Assembly: GCF_004101245.1 (NCBI RefSeq)
Contig: NZ_SCIN01000002.1
Span: forward strand, 1-64,000
DNA: 64,000 nucleotides
DNA from: Sphingomonas sp. UV9
GTDB lineage: Bacteria; Pseudomonadota; Alphaproteobacteria; Sphingomonadales; Sphingomonadaceae
Direction: 5' to 3'
Part shown: in pieces, positions 8,661 to 17,228 of the stretch
How positions within the stretch are numbered: position 1 is the stretch's first letter
How the letters are laid out: each line of letters opens with the position of its first letter
Position numbers and translations under genes: made by a program
The notes under the pieces: generated by a model
The model's input: the letters and a program-made list of their open reading frames with translations, nothing else
Database searches by the model: none
What the model was told of the DNA's origin: nothing

Positions 8661-9626
8661 ATGACCAAGCAATTCGACGCAACGTCGACGACCAACGAAG
8701 TCCTCGATGGGATCGACCTTACCGGACGACGGGTCCTCGTGACCGGCGTATCGGCGGGTCTCGGTATCGAGTCGGCTCGCGTGCTCGCCGCCCACGGCGC
8801 ACAGGTCGTCGGTACGGCCCGCGACGTGGCGAAGGCGGAGCGCGCGCTGGCCCCCGTTACCGCGGACCTCGACGGGGAAGGCCGCGTCGAAGTTGTCGAA
8901 CTCGATCTGGCGTCCTTGCGGAGCGTGCGGGCCTGCGCCGACACGCTCCTTGCTGATGGGCGGTCGTTCGATGTCGTCGTCAACAATGCCGGCGTCGCGA
9001 GTACGCCGTTCTCCCGAACCGAGGATGGCTTCGAGATCCAGTTCGGCACCAATCACCTTGGCCATTTCGCCTTCACCAACCGGATCGCGCCGCTGATCGC
9101 GCCGGGTGGGCGGCTGGTCGTCCTCGGATCGTCCGCGCACCGCTTTGCCGACATCGATCTGAACGATCCGAATTACGATCACACGCCCTACGATACCGGG
9201 CTTGCCTATGGCCGCTCCAAGACCGCAACGATCCTGTTCGCGATCGAGTTCGACCGTCGGAATCGGGACCGGGGCGTGCGGGCGGTCGCGGTCAATCCCG
9301 GTGTCATTCCGACCGAACTCGACCGCCATATGGACGCCGCGGTCCTCGCCGCAATGTTCGACGATCTGAACAAGGCGCGCGCGGAGAAGGGCGAAGCTTC
9401 TTTCGCGTACAAGACGGTCCCGCAGGGCGCGGCAACCACAGTCTGGGCGGGGTTCGTCGCCGATGCCGACGAGGTTGGCGGCCGCTATTGCGAGAACTGT
9501 CACGTCGCCCGGCTGATCGAAGAGCCCGTCGATGCCGTCGCTGAGGGGCTTTACGCTTACGCTGTGGATCCCGCACGCGCAAAGGCGCTGTGGGAAAAGA
9601 GCCTAGAGCTCGTGAAGGAACGCTGA
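8661..9626 (+). CDS. SDR-family oxidoreductase (retinol-dehydrogenase-like)
   Basis: A 321-residue short-chain dehydrogenase. It has VLVTGVSAGLGIESAR (dinucleotide-binding glycine motif), VVNNAGVA, FGTNHLGHFAFTN, and the catalytic YGRSK with an upstream Ser in VVLGSSAH. It belongs to the light-dependent protochlorophyllide reductase / retinol dehydrogenase-like branch. The ATG at 8661 follows GGAG. Divergent from, and probably controlled by, the TetR at 7955. A second enzyme of the same subfamily is at 26268-27272. Confidence 0.9.
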   Translation: MTKQFDATSTTNEVLDGIDLTGRRVLVTGVSAGLGIESARVLAAHGAQVVGTARDVAKAERALAPVTADLDGEGRVEVVELDLASLRSVRACADTLLADGRSFDVVVNNAGVASTPFSRTEDGFEIQFGTNHLGHFAFTNRIAPLIAPGGRLVVLGSSAHRFADIDLNDPNYDHTPYDTGLAYGRSKTATILFAIEFDRRNRDRGVRAVAVNPGVIPTELDRHMDAAVLAAMFDDLNKARAEKGEASFAYKTVPQGAATTVWAGFVADADEVGGRYCENCHVARLIEEPVDAVAEGLYAYAVDPARAKALWEKSLELVKER

Positions 9627-9720
9627 GAGGGGAGCCGCGCATACAGGCTTGGCTGCTTGCCACTTAAGAATGCCGTTTTCTCGACCCGATAAGACCAGTA
9701 CGTCGTGCGCATAGCGCCGG

Positions 9721-9750
9721 CGACCGTTCCAACGGCGACCGTTCCAACGG
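9721..9750. repeat. 15-bp perfect tandem duplication
   Basis: CGACCGTTCCAACGG occurs twice head to tail with no mismatch. It lies just downstream of the GST relic in non-coding sequence. No function is evident. Confidence 0.9.
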
Positions 9751-9754
9751 CGGA

Positions 9755-9880
9755 CGTTCACATCGTGAGAAGCATGCTTTCTCGCGTCGAGCGCCCGCCG
9801 TGCGGCCGGACGCGCAATAACCTGTCCATCATCGCGGCCAAGTTGGTCAGTTCGGCGATGGGCAGACCCAGCGCATAGGG
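9755..9880 (-). pseudogene. Glutathione S-transferase, C-terminal relic
   Basis: The minus strand reads ALGLPIAELTNLAAMMDR, then, after a frameshift, IARPAARRALDA. These match GLPIADLTNLTALKDR and IMRPAARRALER at the end of the intact GST at 49052-49687. The rest of the gene is gone: its upstream side is cut off by the left end of an IS3-type element at about 9885. Confidence 0.8.
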
Positions 9881-9884
9881 ATTC

Positions 9885-10100
9885 GAACCGCCCTGGGTTC
9901 GTCGGAGGCTCCAACTCCTGAGAAGGTGAAGCCATGACCAGCAAGATGACTAACAAGTTTGCGCGCGAGGTCGGCGAGCGAGCGGTACGGATGGTTTTCG
10001 ATCATGAACGGGATTATCGATCGCGATGGGCGACGGCGGTGTCGATCGCGGAGAAAATCGGCTGCGTTCCGCAGATGCTGCCTGAATGGGTCGAGAAGGC
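9885..10100 (+). mobile_element. IS3-family left end with truncated OrfA
   Basis: GAACCGCCCTGGGTTCGTCGG resembles the terminal repeat of IS3-family elements and is followed by a start at 9934. The protein opens [20 protein letters not shown], with [14 protein letters not shown] and LPEWVEKA, a typical IS3 OrfA helix-turn-helix. Similarity stops at about 10100 and no OrfB follows, so only the 5' end of the element survives. Confidence 0.75.
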
Positions 10101-10162
10101 CGCCGTCGTGCTCGCTGCCACCGTCATCTTCTGGCTATGACCAATGCGTCCTGACCCTAGGA

Positions 10163-10522
10163 ATGCCATTCCAGTCGTCGCAGAATCTGGCCGCGCGAGA
10201 GCTTGCGGCTGAAATAAAAATCGCAGAAATAGGCGGCAATCGCACCATGATGGGTCTCGAGTGCGAAATGATCTATGTTCAGGGGAAGAATCTCCGCGTC
10301 GGGCAGGTCCTGCTGGTAAGCCTTCGCTCCGACGAGAGTGAACGCCGGATCGTGACGCCCTCGGGCCGCGAGAAGCTGGGGGCGGTGGCTCTCATGGCCT
10401 TAAATGGCGAGGTCAAAGCCCAGCTTGAGCGGCGCAAAGCGCCTCGCTCGCGCAGCTTAAGCAGGGGGCGCCCCCAGGACCCTCTTGGCTCAACCTACCC
10501 AGGCGGGGCCGACGCGCTCTGA
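10163..10522 (+). CDS. Hypothetical protein, weak
   Basis: A 119-residue frame with a plausible soluble composition (MPFQSSQNLAARELAAEIK start, then ECEMIYVQGKNLRVGQVLL). Its last 28 bases overlap the 3' end of the convergent receptor gene. No family is recognised and no strong ribosome-binding site is seen. It may be a remnant rather than a gene. Confidence 0.25.
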   Translation: MPFQSSQNLAARELAAEIKIAEIGGNRTMMGLECEMIYVQGKNLRVGQVLLVSLRSDESERRIVTPSGREKLGAVALMALNGEVKAQLERRKAPRSRSLSRGRPQDPLGSTYPGGADAL

Positions 10523-12675
10523 TCGAAGTCAAACGCGGGTTCCGTCCGCTTGCGCCCCGCCTGACCGCCGAGGCTCCAAGTGAGCCCGAAGTGCAGGATC
10601 GGCCCCGCCCCCTGCTGGCGAATGCGGTCACGCAGCAACGGGGTGTCGATCACCGTCTCCTGCCGCATGGTATCGAAAATGTTTTGACCCGTGAAGGTCA
10701 GGCTCAGACGCTCATCGATCTTGCGGCGATAGCCAACGTTAATCTGTCCGCCGGACCTGCGATATCCCTGCGCGATCAACTGCGGGCCTGAAAAGTTGCC
10801 ATTCAGCTGCACTAGGTTCTCGGCCGACGGCTGCCATGTCAGGCTTGCCCGCGCCGTGCCTGTCGTGCCCGAACGTCGCTGTGACACGCCCGCCTGGCGC
10901 GGATCGATTTGGTTCCACAGGAAGCCGCCGGAGGCATTATAGGTCAGCTTCTTCGCCATCCGCCCGCCCGCTACCACTTCCACTCCGACCCGCTCGCCGT
11001 TCGCCAGGTTGGCGCGAGTGTTCAGAAACACGTTATTGCCAATGTCCTGCACTACGTCGGTGACGCCGTCGCGCGATGTACGGAAGAAAGCGGAGAGCGA
11101 ATAGAAGGTCCCGCCCTTGCGCCGCTGCCACGAGGCCTCAAACGAATCGGTTACTTCGGGCCGCAGGAAGGGGTTGCCGCGGCGCAGATTCAGCGGGTCG
11201 TTGTAGATGGTGTAGGGGTTCAGGTCCTGCGCCGAAGGCCGTTGGATGCGTCGGCTGTAGCTCGTCCGAAGCTTATCGGCTGCACTCAGCTCGTAGTCGA
11301 GGTGCACGGTCGGATAGGCCCGAAAGTAGTTGCGCTGGATTCGTACCGCGTCGGTTTGCTGATCGATGTCGAGCTCCACCTGCTCGGCGCGCAGCCCAAT
11401 CTGCGCCTCCCATCTGCCCAGGTCTATTTGGTAGGTGGCGTAAACGGCGTGCACGGTCTGACCAAAGTCGAAGCGGTTGGTAAGCGAGGGCACGGGGGCG
11501 AGCGCGTCGAGGCTAGGACCGCGCACGGCCCGAAAGTCGAAGTCGCTCATCGCAAGGTCCCGATCGTAGCCGAGATTGAGCGACCCATCTTTTCCGAACG
11601 GGCGCTTGTAGTCGACGCGACCGTGAACGCTGGTTCGCTCAACGTCCGTCGCGATCTCCTCGAAGCTGGCCTGCGCCGGCGCAAACTCGGTCAAGCCGTC
11701 GATCCGGCGCCGCTGGCGAGTCTCATCGACGTCCAAGTCCACCGCCAGCTCGTGACCTCGCCCCGGGAGCGTTCGTCGCCAAGAGGTTCGCCCGCCGAGG
11801 CTGTGCAGGCTGATGTTCGTCTTGGCCATCCGGTCGAAAGTCGCACCGGGCAGGTTGCTTATCGATCGGACGACGGGCTCGGTACCCTGACTGCCACCAC
11901 GGTAGCTAAAGTCGCCCGTCAGCTTGCTCTTCGGGCTAATATAGTACTCGGTGCCCAACCGAGCGCTGCGCATCTTCATGGATGTTTCGTCGTCGGTTAC
12001 TTGGCGCGCGCGGACGGCGGTGCCGGTCGCGAGATCAGTGCGCTCGCGCTCTGTGGTCGCGTCCGCCTCGCCGCGGAAGCGGCGGTAGGAGAGGTCGCCG
12101 GTAAGTGTCAGCTTCTTTCCCGAGAGGGAGCCATTGGCCGCCCCGGTGCGGCGGCCGACCTGCCCGGCAGCGGCTTTGACGGTGCCGTAGCGCGCGCCCT
12201 GGCGAACCGGCTTGGTGACCAGATTGATGACGCCGCCCGACCCTTCCGGGCTCATCGCGGCGGAGGGGTTGGTGATGATCTCTAACCTCTTGATCTGGCC
12301 CGCCGACATCGACTGAAGCGCGTCGCCACGAGCCTCGCCGTTCAGCGCCGCAGAGGGGCGTCCGTCGATCATGATCGTGACGCCGGGGTCCCCGCGCAGG
12401 CTGACCCGGCCCTCCATGTCCACGTCGACGCCTGGCGCAGCACGCAGCGCATCGGCGAGCGTCCCGTTCTGCACATTGAGATCGTCCGCGACGTTGAAAC
12501 TCAGCCGGTCGGTGGAGGCGACCACGTCAGACCGAGCACCGGTCACGACGATCTCGTCCCGCTGCGCCGCTGGGCGTTCATCCGCGGACGGCGGGGTGGG
12601 TTGCGGCCGTTGCTGTGGAGCCGACTGAAGTGTTAGCGCCAACGCCGAAGCGGTGGTCGCCAGGATGACGGTCAT
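10495..12675 (-). CDS. TonB-dependent outer-membrane receptor
   Basis: A 726-residue outer-membrane beta-barrel protein. It has a signal peptide (MTVILATTASALALTLQSA), then EIVVTGARSDVV as the TonB-box-like start. The plug domain follows (GTLADALRAAPGVDVDMEG, VTIMIDGRPS, LEIITNPSAAMSPEGSGGVINLVTK), then a long barrel ending in an alternating aromatic strand (ILHFGLTWSLGG). It belongs to the OMP_b-brl_3-like receptors rather than classical siderophore receptors, so the cargo cannot be named. No uptake partners are adjacent, and its flanks are relics. Confidence 0.9.
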   Translation of the reverse strand: MTVILATTASALALTLQSAPQQRPQPTPPSADERPAAQRDEIVVTGARSDVVASTDRLSFNVADDLNVQNGTLADALRAAPGVDVDMEGRVSLRGDPGVTIMIDGRPSAALNGEARGDALQSMSAGQIKRLEIITNPSAAMSPEGSGGVINLVTKPVRQGARYGTVKAAAGQVGRRTGAANGSLSGKKLTLTGDLSYRRFRGEADATTERERTDLATGTAVRARQVTDDETSMKMRSARLGTEYYISPKSKLTGDFSYRGGSQGTEPVVRSISNLPGATFDRMAKTNISLHSLGGRTSWRRTLPGRGHELAVDLDVDETRQRRRIDGLTEFAPAQASFEEIATDVERTSVHGRVDYKRPFGKDGSLNLGYDRDLAMSDFDFRAVRGPSLDALAPVPSLTNRFDFGQTVHAVYATYQIDLGRWEAQIGLRAEQVELDIDQQTDAVRIQRNYFRAYPTVHLDYELSAADKLRTSYSRRIQRPSAQDLNPYTIYNDPLNLRRGNPFLRPEVTDSFEASWQRRKGGTFYSLSAFFRTSRDGVTDVVQDIGNNVFLNTRANLANGERVGVEVVAGGRMAKKLTYNASGGFLWNQIDPRQAGVSQRRSGTTGTARASLTWQPSAENLVQLNGNFSGPQLIAQGYRRSGGQINVGYRRKIDERLSLTFTGQNIFDTMRQETVIDTPLLRDRIRQQGAGPILHFGLTWSLGGQAGRKRTEPAFDFDQSASAPPG

Positions 12676-12724
12676 GATCTATCTTTTCGGCTGTTCTCGC
12701 GTCGGCTGACGCGAATTCGACGTG

Positions 12725-13392
12725 ATTGATGGAATGCGGGATACGCTTCGACGTTGCTGCGGTAGTCGACGATCAGATCGAGTTGGATTTCCTCTGTGCA
12801 GGTCGCGCCATGTAAGCAAGTCGAGTTCGTGCCCATCTGGCGAAAGCAGGATCAAGTCGGTACCGGCGCAGTATTTGCCACGACAGGATCGTCAAGGAGG
12901 ACAGCGAGGGGCGGCATGCCTCGCGGTAGGCCGGGCTCGGGTCGCGGCAATAGGTTCGCCACGGGCCCATTCATCGCTGAGCCCCTCCAGATAGGCGTTG
13001 CCGTTCTGCGAGATGATGGTGGTGATCCGCTCTGGATGCTTCATGGCAAGGCGCAGTCCGACAGGAGCGCGATAATTGAAGCGGTAAATGGCAAATCGGT
13101 CCAACCCGATCCCGTTGACGGAGCCGTCGATCACACCGGCCAGTGCATTGAAGCTCTACGTAAAGTCGCCCCGTGCCGGCGAACGGGTGTGGCCAACGTC
13201 GGGCAAGTCGGGTGCGATCACCTGATAACCGTCCGCCAGCGCTGGGATCAGATTGCGGAACATGCGGCTGGCGGACGGGAAGCCATGAAGCAGAATGGTT
13301 GGCGCGTCAGGCTGTCTAGTCTTGCGGTAAAAGACATCGACGTTGCTAACCGGCTGACGCTCGTAACGGACGGTGATGACGGATCCTTTCAC
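12725..13392 (-). pseudogene. Alpha/beta hydrolase, multiply frameshifted
   Basis: Minus-strand pieces follow the order of haloalkane-dehalogenase/epoxide-hydrolase-type alpha/beta hydrolases: VDVFYRKTRQPDAPTILLHGF with MFRNLIPALADGYQVIAPDLP, then after a frameshift NGIGLDRFAIYRFNY with VGLRLAMKHPERI and ISQNGNAYLEG, then in other frames YCRDPSPAYREACR, LSPDGHELD and EEIQLDLIVDYRSNVEAYP. The nucleophile elbow is corrupted (the segment around APVGLRLA), and the C-terminal His region is missing. Confidence 0.82.
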
Positions 13393-13472
13393 TCCGCGAC
13401 CCACGCATCGCTGGCGGTGCTGATTGAACGCGCCAGATTGCGGCAACATGGCGTGCGACCGCACGCGGTTGC

Positions 13473-13870
13473 TCAATTAGCCCCGGGAATCCTTGCAATC
13501 ACTTTGGTTTCGAGATTGAAGCCGGCTAACCAATAGACGCCCAGTGCGGTCCAGTTCGGATGAGAGGTTTCCGGGAGATCTCGGCCTGGATGTTCATAGC
13601 CGTGCCGAACTGGTTCCCGGGATCGGTACTGAAGGTGGTGACGTCGATAGTAGCGTCGAAACCGCACCCTCTCGCTTCCAGCGTCGCTTTGAGGTTGGCG
13701 AACGCCAGCCGGACGTTATCCTCAAACTCGGGTTCGAGTGAACCATCGCTGCGGCTGCCGACCGGTCCGGAGACGAACAAGAGACCGCCGGACCTGATCG
13801 CTGTCGAGTATGTCTGGGAGGCGTAGAGATCGTGCTGTCCAGCCGGAGAAACGCCCTCGCGATCCGCCAT
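13473..13870 (-). pseudogene. RidA-family protein, frameshifted copy
   Basis: The first ~85 residues (GQHDLYASQTYSTAIRSGGL, LFVSGPVGSRSDGSLEPEF) follow the intact RidA at 40660-41058 closely. A frameshift near 13570 moves the C-terminus (HPNWTALGVYWLAGF, KVIARIP) into another frame. The neighbouring decayed TetR fragment is divergent from it, exactly as in the intact TetR/RidA pair at 40-41 kb. Confidence 0.88.
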
Positions 13871-14025
13871 GACAGTCTTCTTTTGAAGCCGCTTCCGGCT
13901 GATGGTTTAAAGGCGCTAACGGCTGAGGGCGAATACATAGGAGGCGTTTGTCAACGGAGGGAAGGGTGCCTGAGTAGGTCCCGCGAAACGCGCTGACGCT
14001 AACGAGGCGACCCAAAAAAATTCGC

Positions 14026-14976
14026 GTGGCTGGACGCAAGGCGTTCGCACGCGACGGCGATCATGCGGCAATGATGGACCAGTTGACGGCCGATGGCGAG
14101 CTGACCCGCGGCGGTTTGTATCATCATTTCGACAGCAAACGCGGGCTGATGGAGGCGGTAGTTGAGCAGATCGATACCGAAATGGTTGCGCGGCTTCGCA
14201 ACGACCTGAAACGCGCAACCGCTGGGCGCCAAGCTCTGCCTGACGAAGGAGTTGCGTACCTGAGGCTTGCGCTCGAGCCTCAATTTCAGCGGATCGTGCT
14301 GCTCGACGGGCCAGCGGTGTCCGGTCCACCAATGTACTGGCCAAGCCCGAACACGTGCTTTGCAGGGACGATTGAACGAATCCAACAGGGAACCGTCAGG
14401 CAATCCGCGCGAGTGATCGGCATGCGATCGTACCGGCGCACCGCCATCTTGATTGATCCGCCCGCTGGCGAGAATGTCGCGAACTGGCCCATGGTCTGCG
14501 ACGTGGATGAAGCCTTCTACCTCACACCTGACGCGGGTATGTTGCTGCTGTCGCCTGCCGACGAGGAGGACAGCGAGCCGGGCGACGCGCAGCCTAGAGA
14601 TCTCGACATCGCGATCGCCGTCGATACGGTCGAGCGGGTGACCACGCTGAAAGTCAAGCGCATCGTCCACCGTTGGGCTGGCCTCAGCTCCTTCGTCCCA
14701 GATCGGTCTCCCATCGTCAGATGTGACGGCAACGTGTCGAACTTCTTTTGGGTGGCGGCGCTTGGCGGCTACGGTATTCAGACAGCTCCGGAGCACAGCC
14801 GGTTAGCGGCGGCACCTGCACGACCCATAAAGCCCGGCGTCACCGGCTTCGATCTGCAGCACTTGTCACCGGCACGCAATTTTGATCGAGCATTGACGAG
14901 ACCAGAAGCTCAGACGATTGACGATGACGGGAGCCGCCGGTTCTGGCGCTTTGCCATGATCGGCGAGATTACATGA
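14026..14976 (+). pseudogene. In-frame chimera: TetR fragment joined to a DAO-type oxidoreductase C-terminus
   Basis: One uninterrupted 316-codon frame contains two unrelated gene pieces. Residues 2-121 match the TetR at 39959-40549 from AGRKAFAR through AGTIERIQ, lacking its first ~18 residues. Residues ~132-300 are the C-terminal half of an FAD-dependent glycine/D-amino-acid oxidase (YRRTAILIDPPAGENVANWP, GMLLLSPADEE, HRWAGLSSFVPDRSP, FFWVAALGGYGIQTAP). The FAD-binding N-terminus is absent. The frame has probably stayed open by chance or by recency of the join. A functional protein is unlikely but not excluded. Confidence 0.82.
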
Positions 14977-14991
14977 CTGGAGAGTTCGAAT

Positions 14992-15138
14992 ATGCGCTGG
15001 GAGCATCTGGTGGTCGAAGAGACCCTGAACACGGTGGGGCTAAACGAGCTTGGAGAGATGGGCTGGGAACTTGTGGCCGTGGTCTCGCCCGGTCACTTCG
15101 TTCTGCACTACTTCTTCAAACGTGAACTGGCGGATTAA
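14992..15138 (+). CDS. DUF4177-like small protein
   Basis: A 48-codon frame, MRWEHLVVEETLNTVGLNEL then GEMGWELVAVVSPGHFVLHY, ending FFKRELAD. The pattern of a short strand, a helix containing LNELGEMGWELVAV, then FxLHYFFKRE is that of DUF4177-type miniproteins. GGAGAG lies eleven bases upstream of the ATG. It follows the chimeric relic directly and could be a real survivor. Confidence 0.55.
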   Translation: MRWEHLVVEETLNTVGLNELGEMGWELVAVVSPGHFVLHYFFKRELAD

Positions 15139-15734
15139 TGACGGCAAAGTGCGGGCAGCGGCACATCGCTCGCATTCAGAATGCAGGTCCATCGTGATGG
15201 CGAGACTATCCAACATACGACGCAGGCCCTCGTCCTATATCTCCGCGGTTACGGCCTGGCGGGGCATGCGCCATAGGCGCATCGCCTCAATCTCCCCGAT
15301 ACGATCTGTTTCGCGCTGCACCACATCATTGGGAGGAGGGACGGGCCGGGGCCAACGCGGAAGGAAATGAGCGAGTCGGTTGGGAAAACTCATACTACAG
15401 ACGTTGGACGTTTGTGCGTTGCGGACCTTCGGCCGCTCTCGTGGGGGGGGGCGATCGGCGCGCACCAGCGATGCGTGTCGAGTGAGGTCATTCTGGCGAG
15501 GATCGACAGCCCGCGCCCGACGCTCTGGTGCGCGGGAGGCGAGTGTGCTGCTCGATCACGCGGACCGCTGCAGGCGTAATCAGTGTGACGAGCCGTTCGT
15601 CTTCGGTGAGCTGTATTATCTGCTTCGCGCCCGATGCAAAGGCCTTCGCCTGTGCGGTCTGGAAGGCGTTCGGCACGTGCCCAGTTTTTCGTATCTGGCC
15701 GAAGGCCGGGCTGGAGAGGCCGATCGTCGCCGAG
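15139..15734. other. No supported intact gene; fragments only
   Basis: A minus-strand frame near 15500-15680 reads AFQTAQAKAFASGAKQIIQ, then LVTLITPAAVRVIEQH, which looks protein-like but has no recognisable family or start. Around 15235-15430 another minus-strand frame (DVVQRETDRIGEIEAMRLWR) runs into a stop before a possible continuation. A run of nine G lies at 15443-15451. I see no gene that can be defended. Confidence 0.4.
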
Positions 15735-15840
15735 TTCGCTGATCGGTCACGTAGTAGATGTAGGCGTCTAGCCCTCATCGCAGCGCGTCGATCGGTTTGT
15801 GGTCCGCCCCGAGTTGCGCCGCCGCCTCGATGAGCGACCG
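15735..15840 (-). pseudogene. TetR-family regulator, short relic
   Basis: SLIEAAAQLGADHKPIDAL followed, after a stop, by GLDAYIYYVTDQ matches GLIEAAAQLGKDHQPIDAL and WLDAFIDHVAER of the intact TetR at 7955-8548. Only about 35 codons survive. Confidence 0.75.
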
Positions 15841-15999
15841 ATAATGCGCACGGACCAGAACGTTGACGCCATCGACCTGTAAGCCCCGGGCGTGGGCTCG
15901 TCTGCCGCAGCCGCGCGGCATCGATGCTGCGGTCGCGATCACGGCCGTTGAAGCCATGCACCGTGAGCGTGATGCGACACATCTGCGCCTGAGGTATCT

Positions 16000-16842
16000 C
16001 AATCAGGGACGACTGCCGCCGACGTCGCAACGAACGCTCGCAAATCAGCGAGCATATTTCAGGCTGCTCCAGCGCCGCGAAGTGACCCCCGGCCGGCATC
16101 TCACTGTAATGGGTCACATTATATGTCTTTTGGGCAAACGAGCGCGGGGTCAAAAGGAACACAGGATCGGGGAACGCAGCAATCCCCATTGGTGTCTTCA
16201 CGCGCCTGCCTGCCAGGAAGCGATCCGATCCTTCCTCGCGCTGGCCTTGGTATATCTAGGTCGCGGTCACGGCGGCCGACGGCGCGAGATGCAGCATGAT
16301 GTTCGTCAGCAGCGTTTCCTCGGTGGAATGGGCCCATAGGTCCGGGCTGCCGTCGGTACGCCGAGGCAGGTCCGCCCAGTTGCCGAATTTCTCCAGAATC
16401 AGGCTGCTACACCGACCGGACTGTCAGCCATCGCCACGTCCAAAGTCTGCGGTCGCGTCCTTTGCTCGTGGCTATAGCCTGATTCAGTATCCAGAATGGA
16501 ATCACGGCGCGCAATCGGCTTCTTCTCCTCAGCTGTCGTGGATTCGGCATTCTCGGCGAAGATGCTCACCATGTGGAAACCCATAAAGGCGTCAGGCCGC
16601 TCGTAGGCCAACCAGCTCGCGATATGCGCGCCCCAGTCACCGCCTTGGACGATGTAGCGTTCATCCTCGAGCTTTCGCATCAGCCCATGGAGGAGTGTGC
16701 CGGCGCGGCGCGGGCCGATGATGCCGGTGATCGGATTGGAGAAGGCAAAACTCGGCAGCGACGGTACGATCACTTCGTGCCGTCAGCCGCTAGTGGGGCG
16801 ACCAACGCCTCGAACTCGATGAATGACCCCGGCCAGCGGCGG
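16000..16842 (-). pseudogene. Epoxide hydrolase, decayed
   Basis: The minus strand contains, in order, WPGSFIEFEALVAPLAADG, VIVPSLPSFAFSNPITG, YIVQGGDWGAHIASWLAYE (nucleophile elbow GGDWG intact), RPQTLDVAMADSPVGVAA, ILEKFGNWADLP, TLLTNIMLHLAPSA, FPDPVFLLTPRSFAQ and MPAGGHFAALEQPE, spread over three frames. At least one frameshift is a single missing base before VIVPSLP. The N-terminal part is replaced by an IS3 OrfA fragment joined at the WPGSF codons. These features are diagnostic of epoxide hydrolase-like alpha/beta hydrolases. Confidence 0.87.
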
Positions 16843-17030
16843 TTCTCGTCCTCCAGCGTCCGCAACCGCGCCGCCTCCGACACGGTCTTACCGCCATATT
16901 TCGTCTTCTAGTTGTCGAACGCCGAGTCGTCGATCCCGTGCTTCTGACACAGCTCGCCGGTCTTCACGCCAGCCTCATGCTCGTGCAGCACGCCAATGAT
17001 CCGATCCTCGGTAAATCGGCCTCGCCGCAT
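16843..17030 (-). mobile_element. IS3-family OrfA relic
   Basis: MRRGRFTEDRIIGVLHEHE, then TGELCQKHGIDDSAFDN, then a TAG stop in place of the usual Trp, then KTKYGGKTVSEAARLRTLED. This is an OrfA of the IS407-like group of IS3. After ENRR the frame passes directly into the epoxide hydrolase relic, so the rest of the element has been deleted. Confidence 0.85.
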
Positions 17031-17228
17031 CACTCATCTTCATCTGACAAGCTAACTTACCAATGGCATGAAATCTGGTGAGCACGTTAGTTAATCCGCA
17101 ATCGATGTGCTTAAGCCGCTATCCAGTATTGGCTAGGAGCCGACTCCTTCGCTCAGCATGTCATCGGGATCAGATAGGCATGAACTCAAACGGCACGGTG
17201 CAGGGTTTGGGCGAGCAAGCGTTCAGTT

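Noticed and set aside
8334..9503. 389-codon minus-strand frame across the TetR and SDR genes
   Set aside because: It runs antisense through a clear SDR gene and the TetR operators. Amino-acid composition is Arg/Gly/Asp-rich and family-free.
9721..9750. Tandem 15-bp units as a possible CRISPR or iteron
   Set aside because: Only two head-to-tail copies without spacers; no cas or rep gene is near.
9878..9892. GGTTCGAATCCC-like T-loop on the minus strand, suggesting a tRNA
   Set aside because: No acceptor stem, anticodon arm or D-arm can be formed around it. The bases belong to the join between the GST relic and an IS3-type left end.
10909..12285. 458-codon plus-strand frame opposite the TonB receptor
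   Set aside because: It mirrors the codon pattern of the receptor gene on the other strand and shows no domain; high GC commonly creates such antisense frames.
15443..15451. Run of nine G as a phase-variation site
   Set aside because: No promoter, ribosome site or open gene lies next to it, unlike the G11 tract at 54836.
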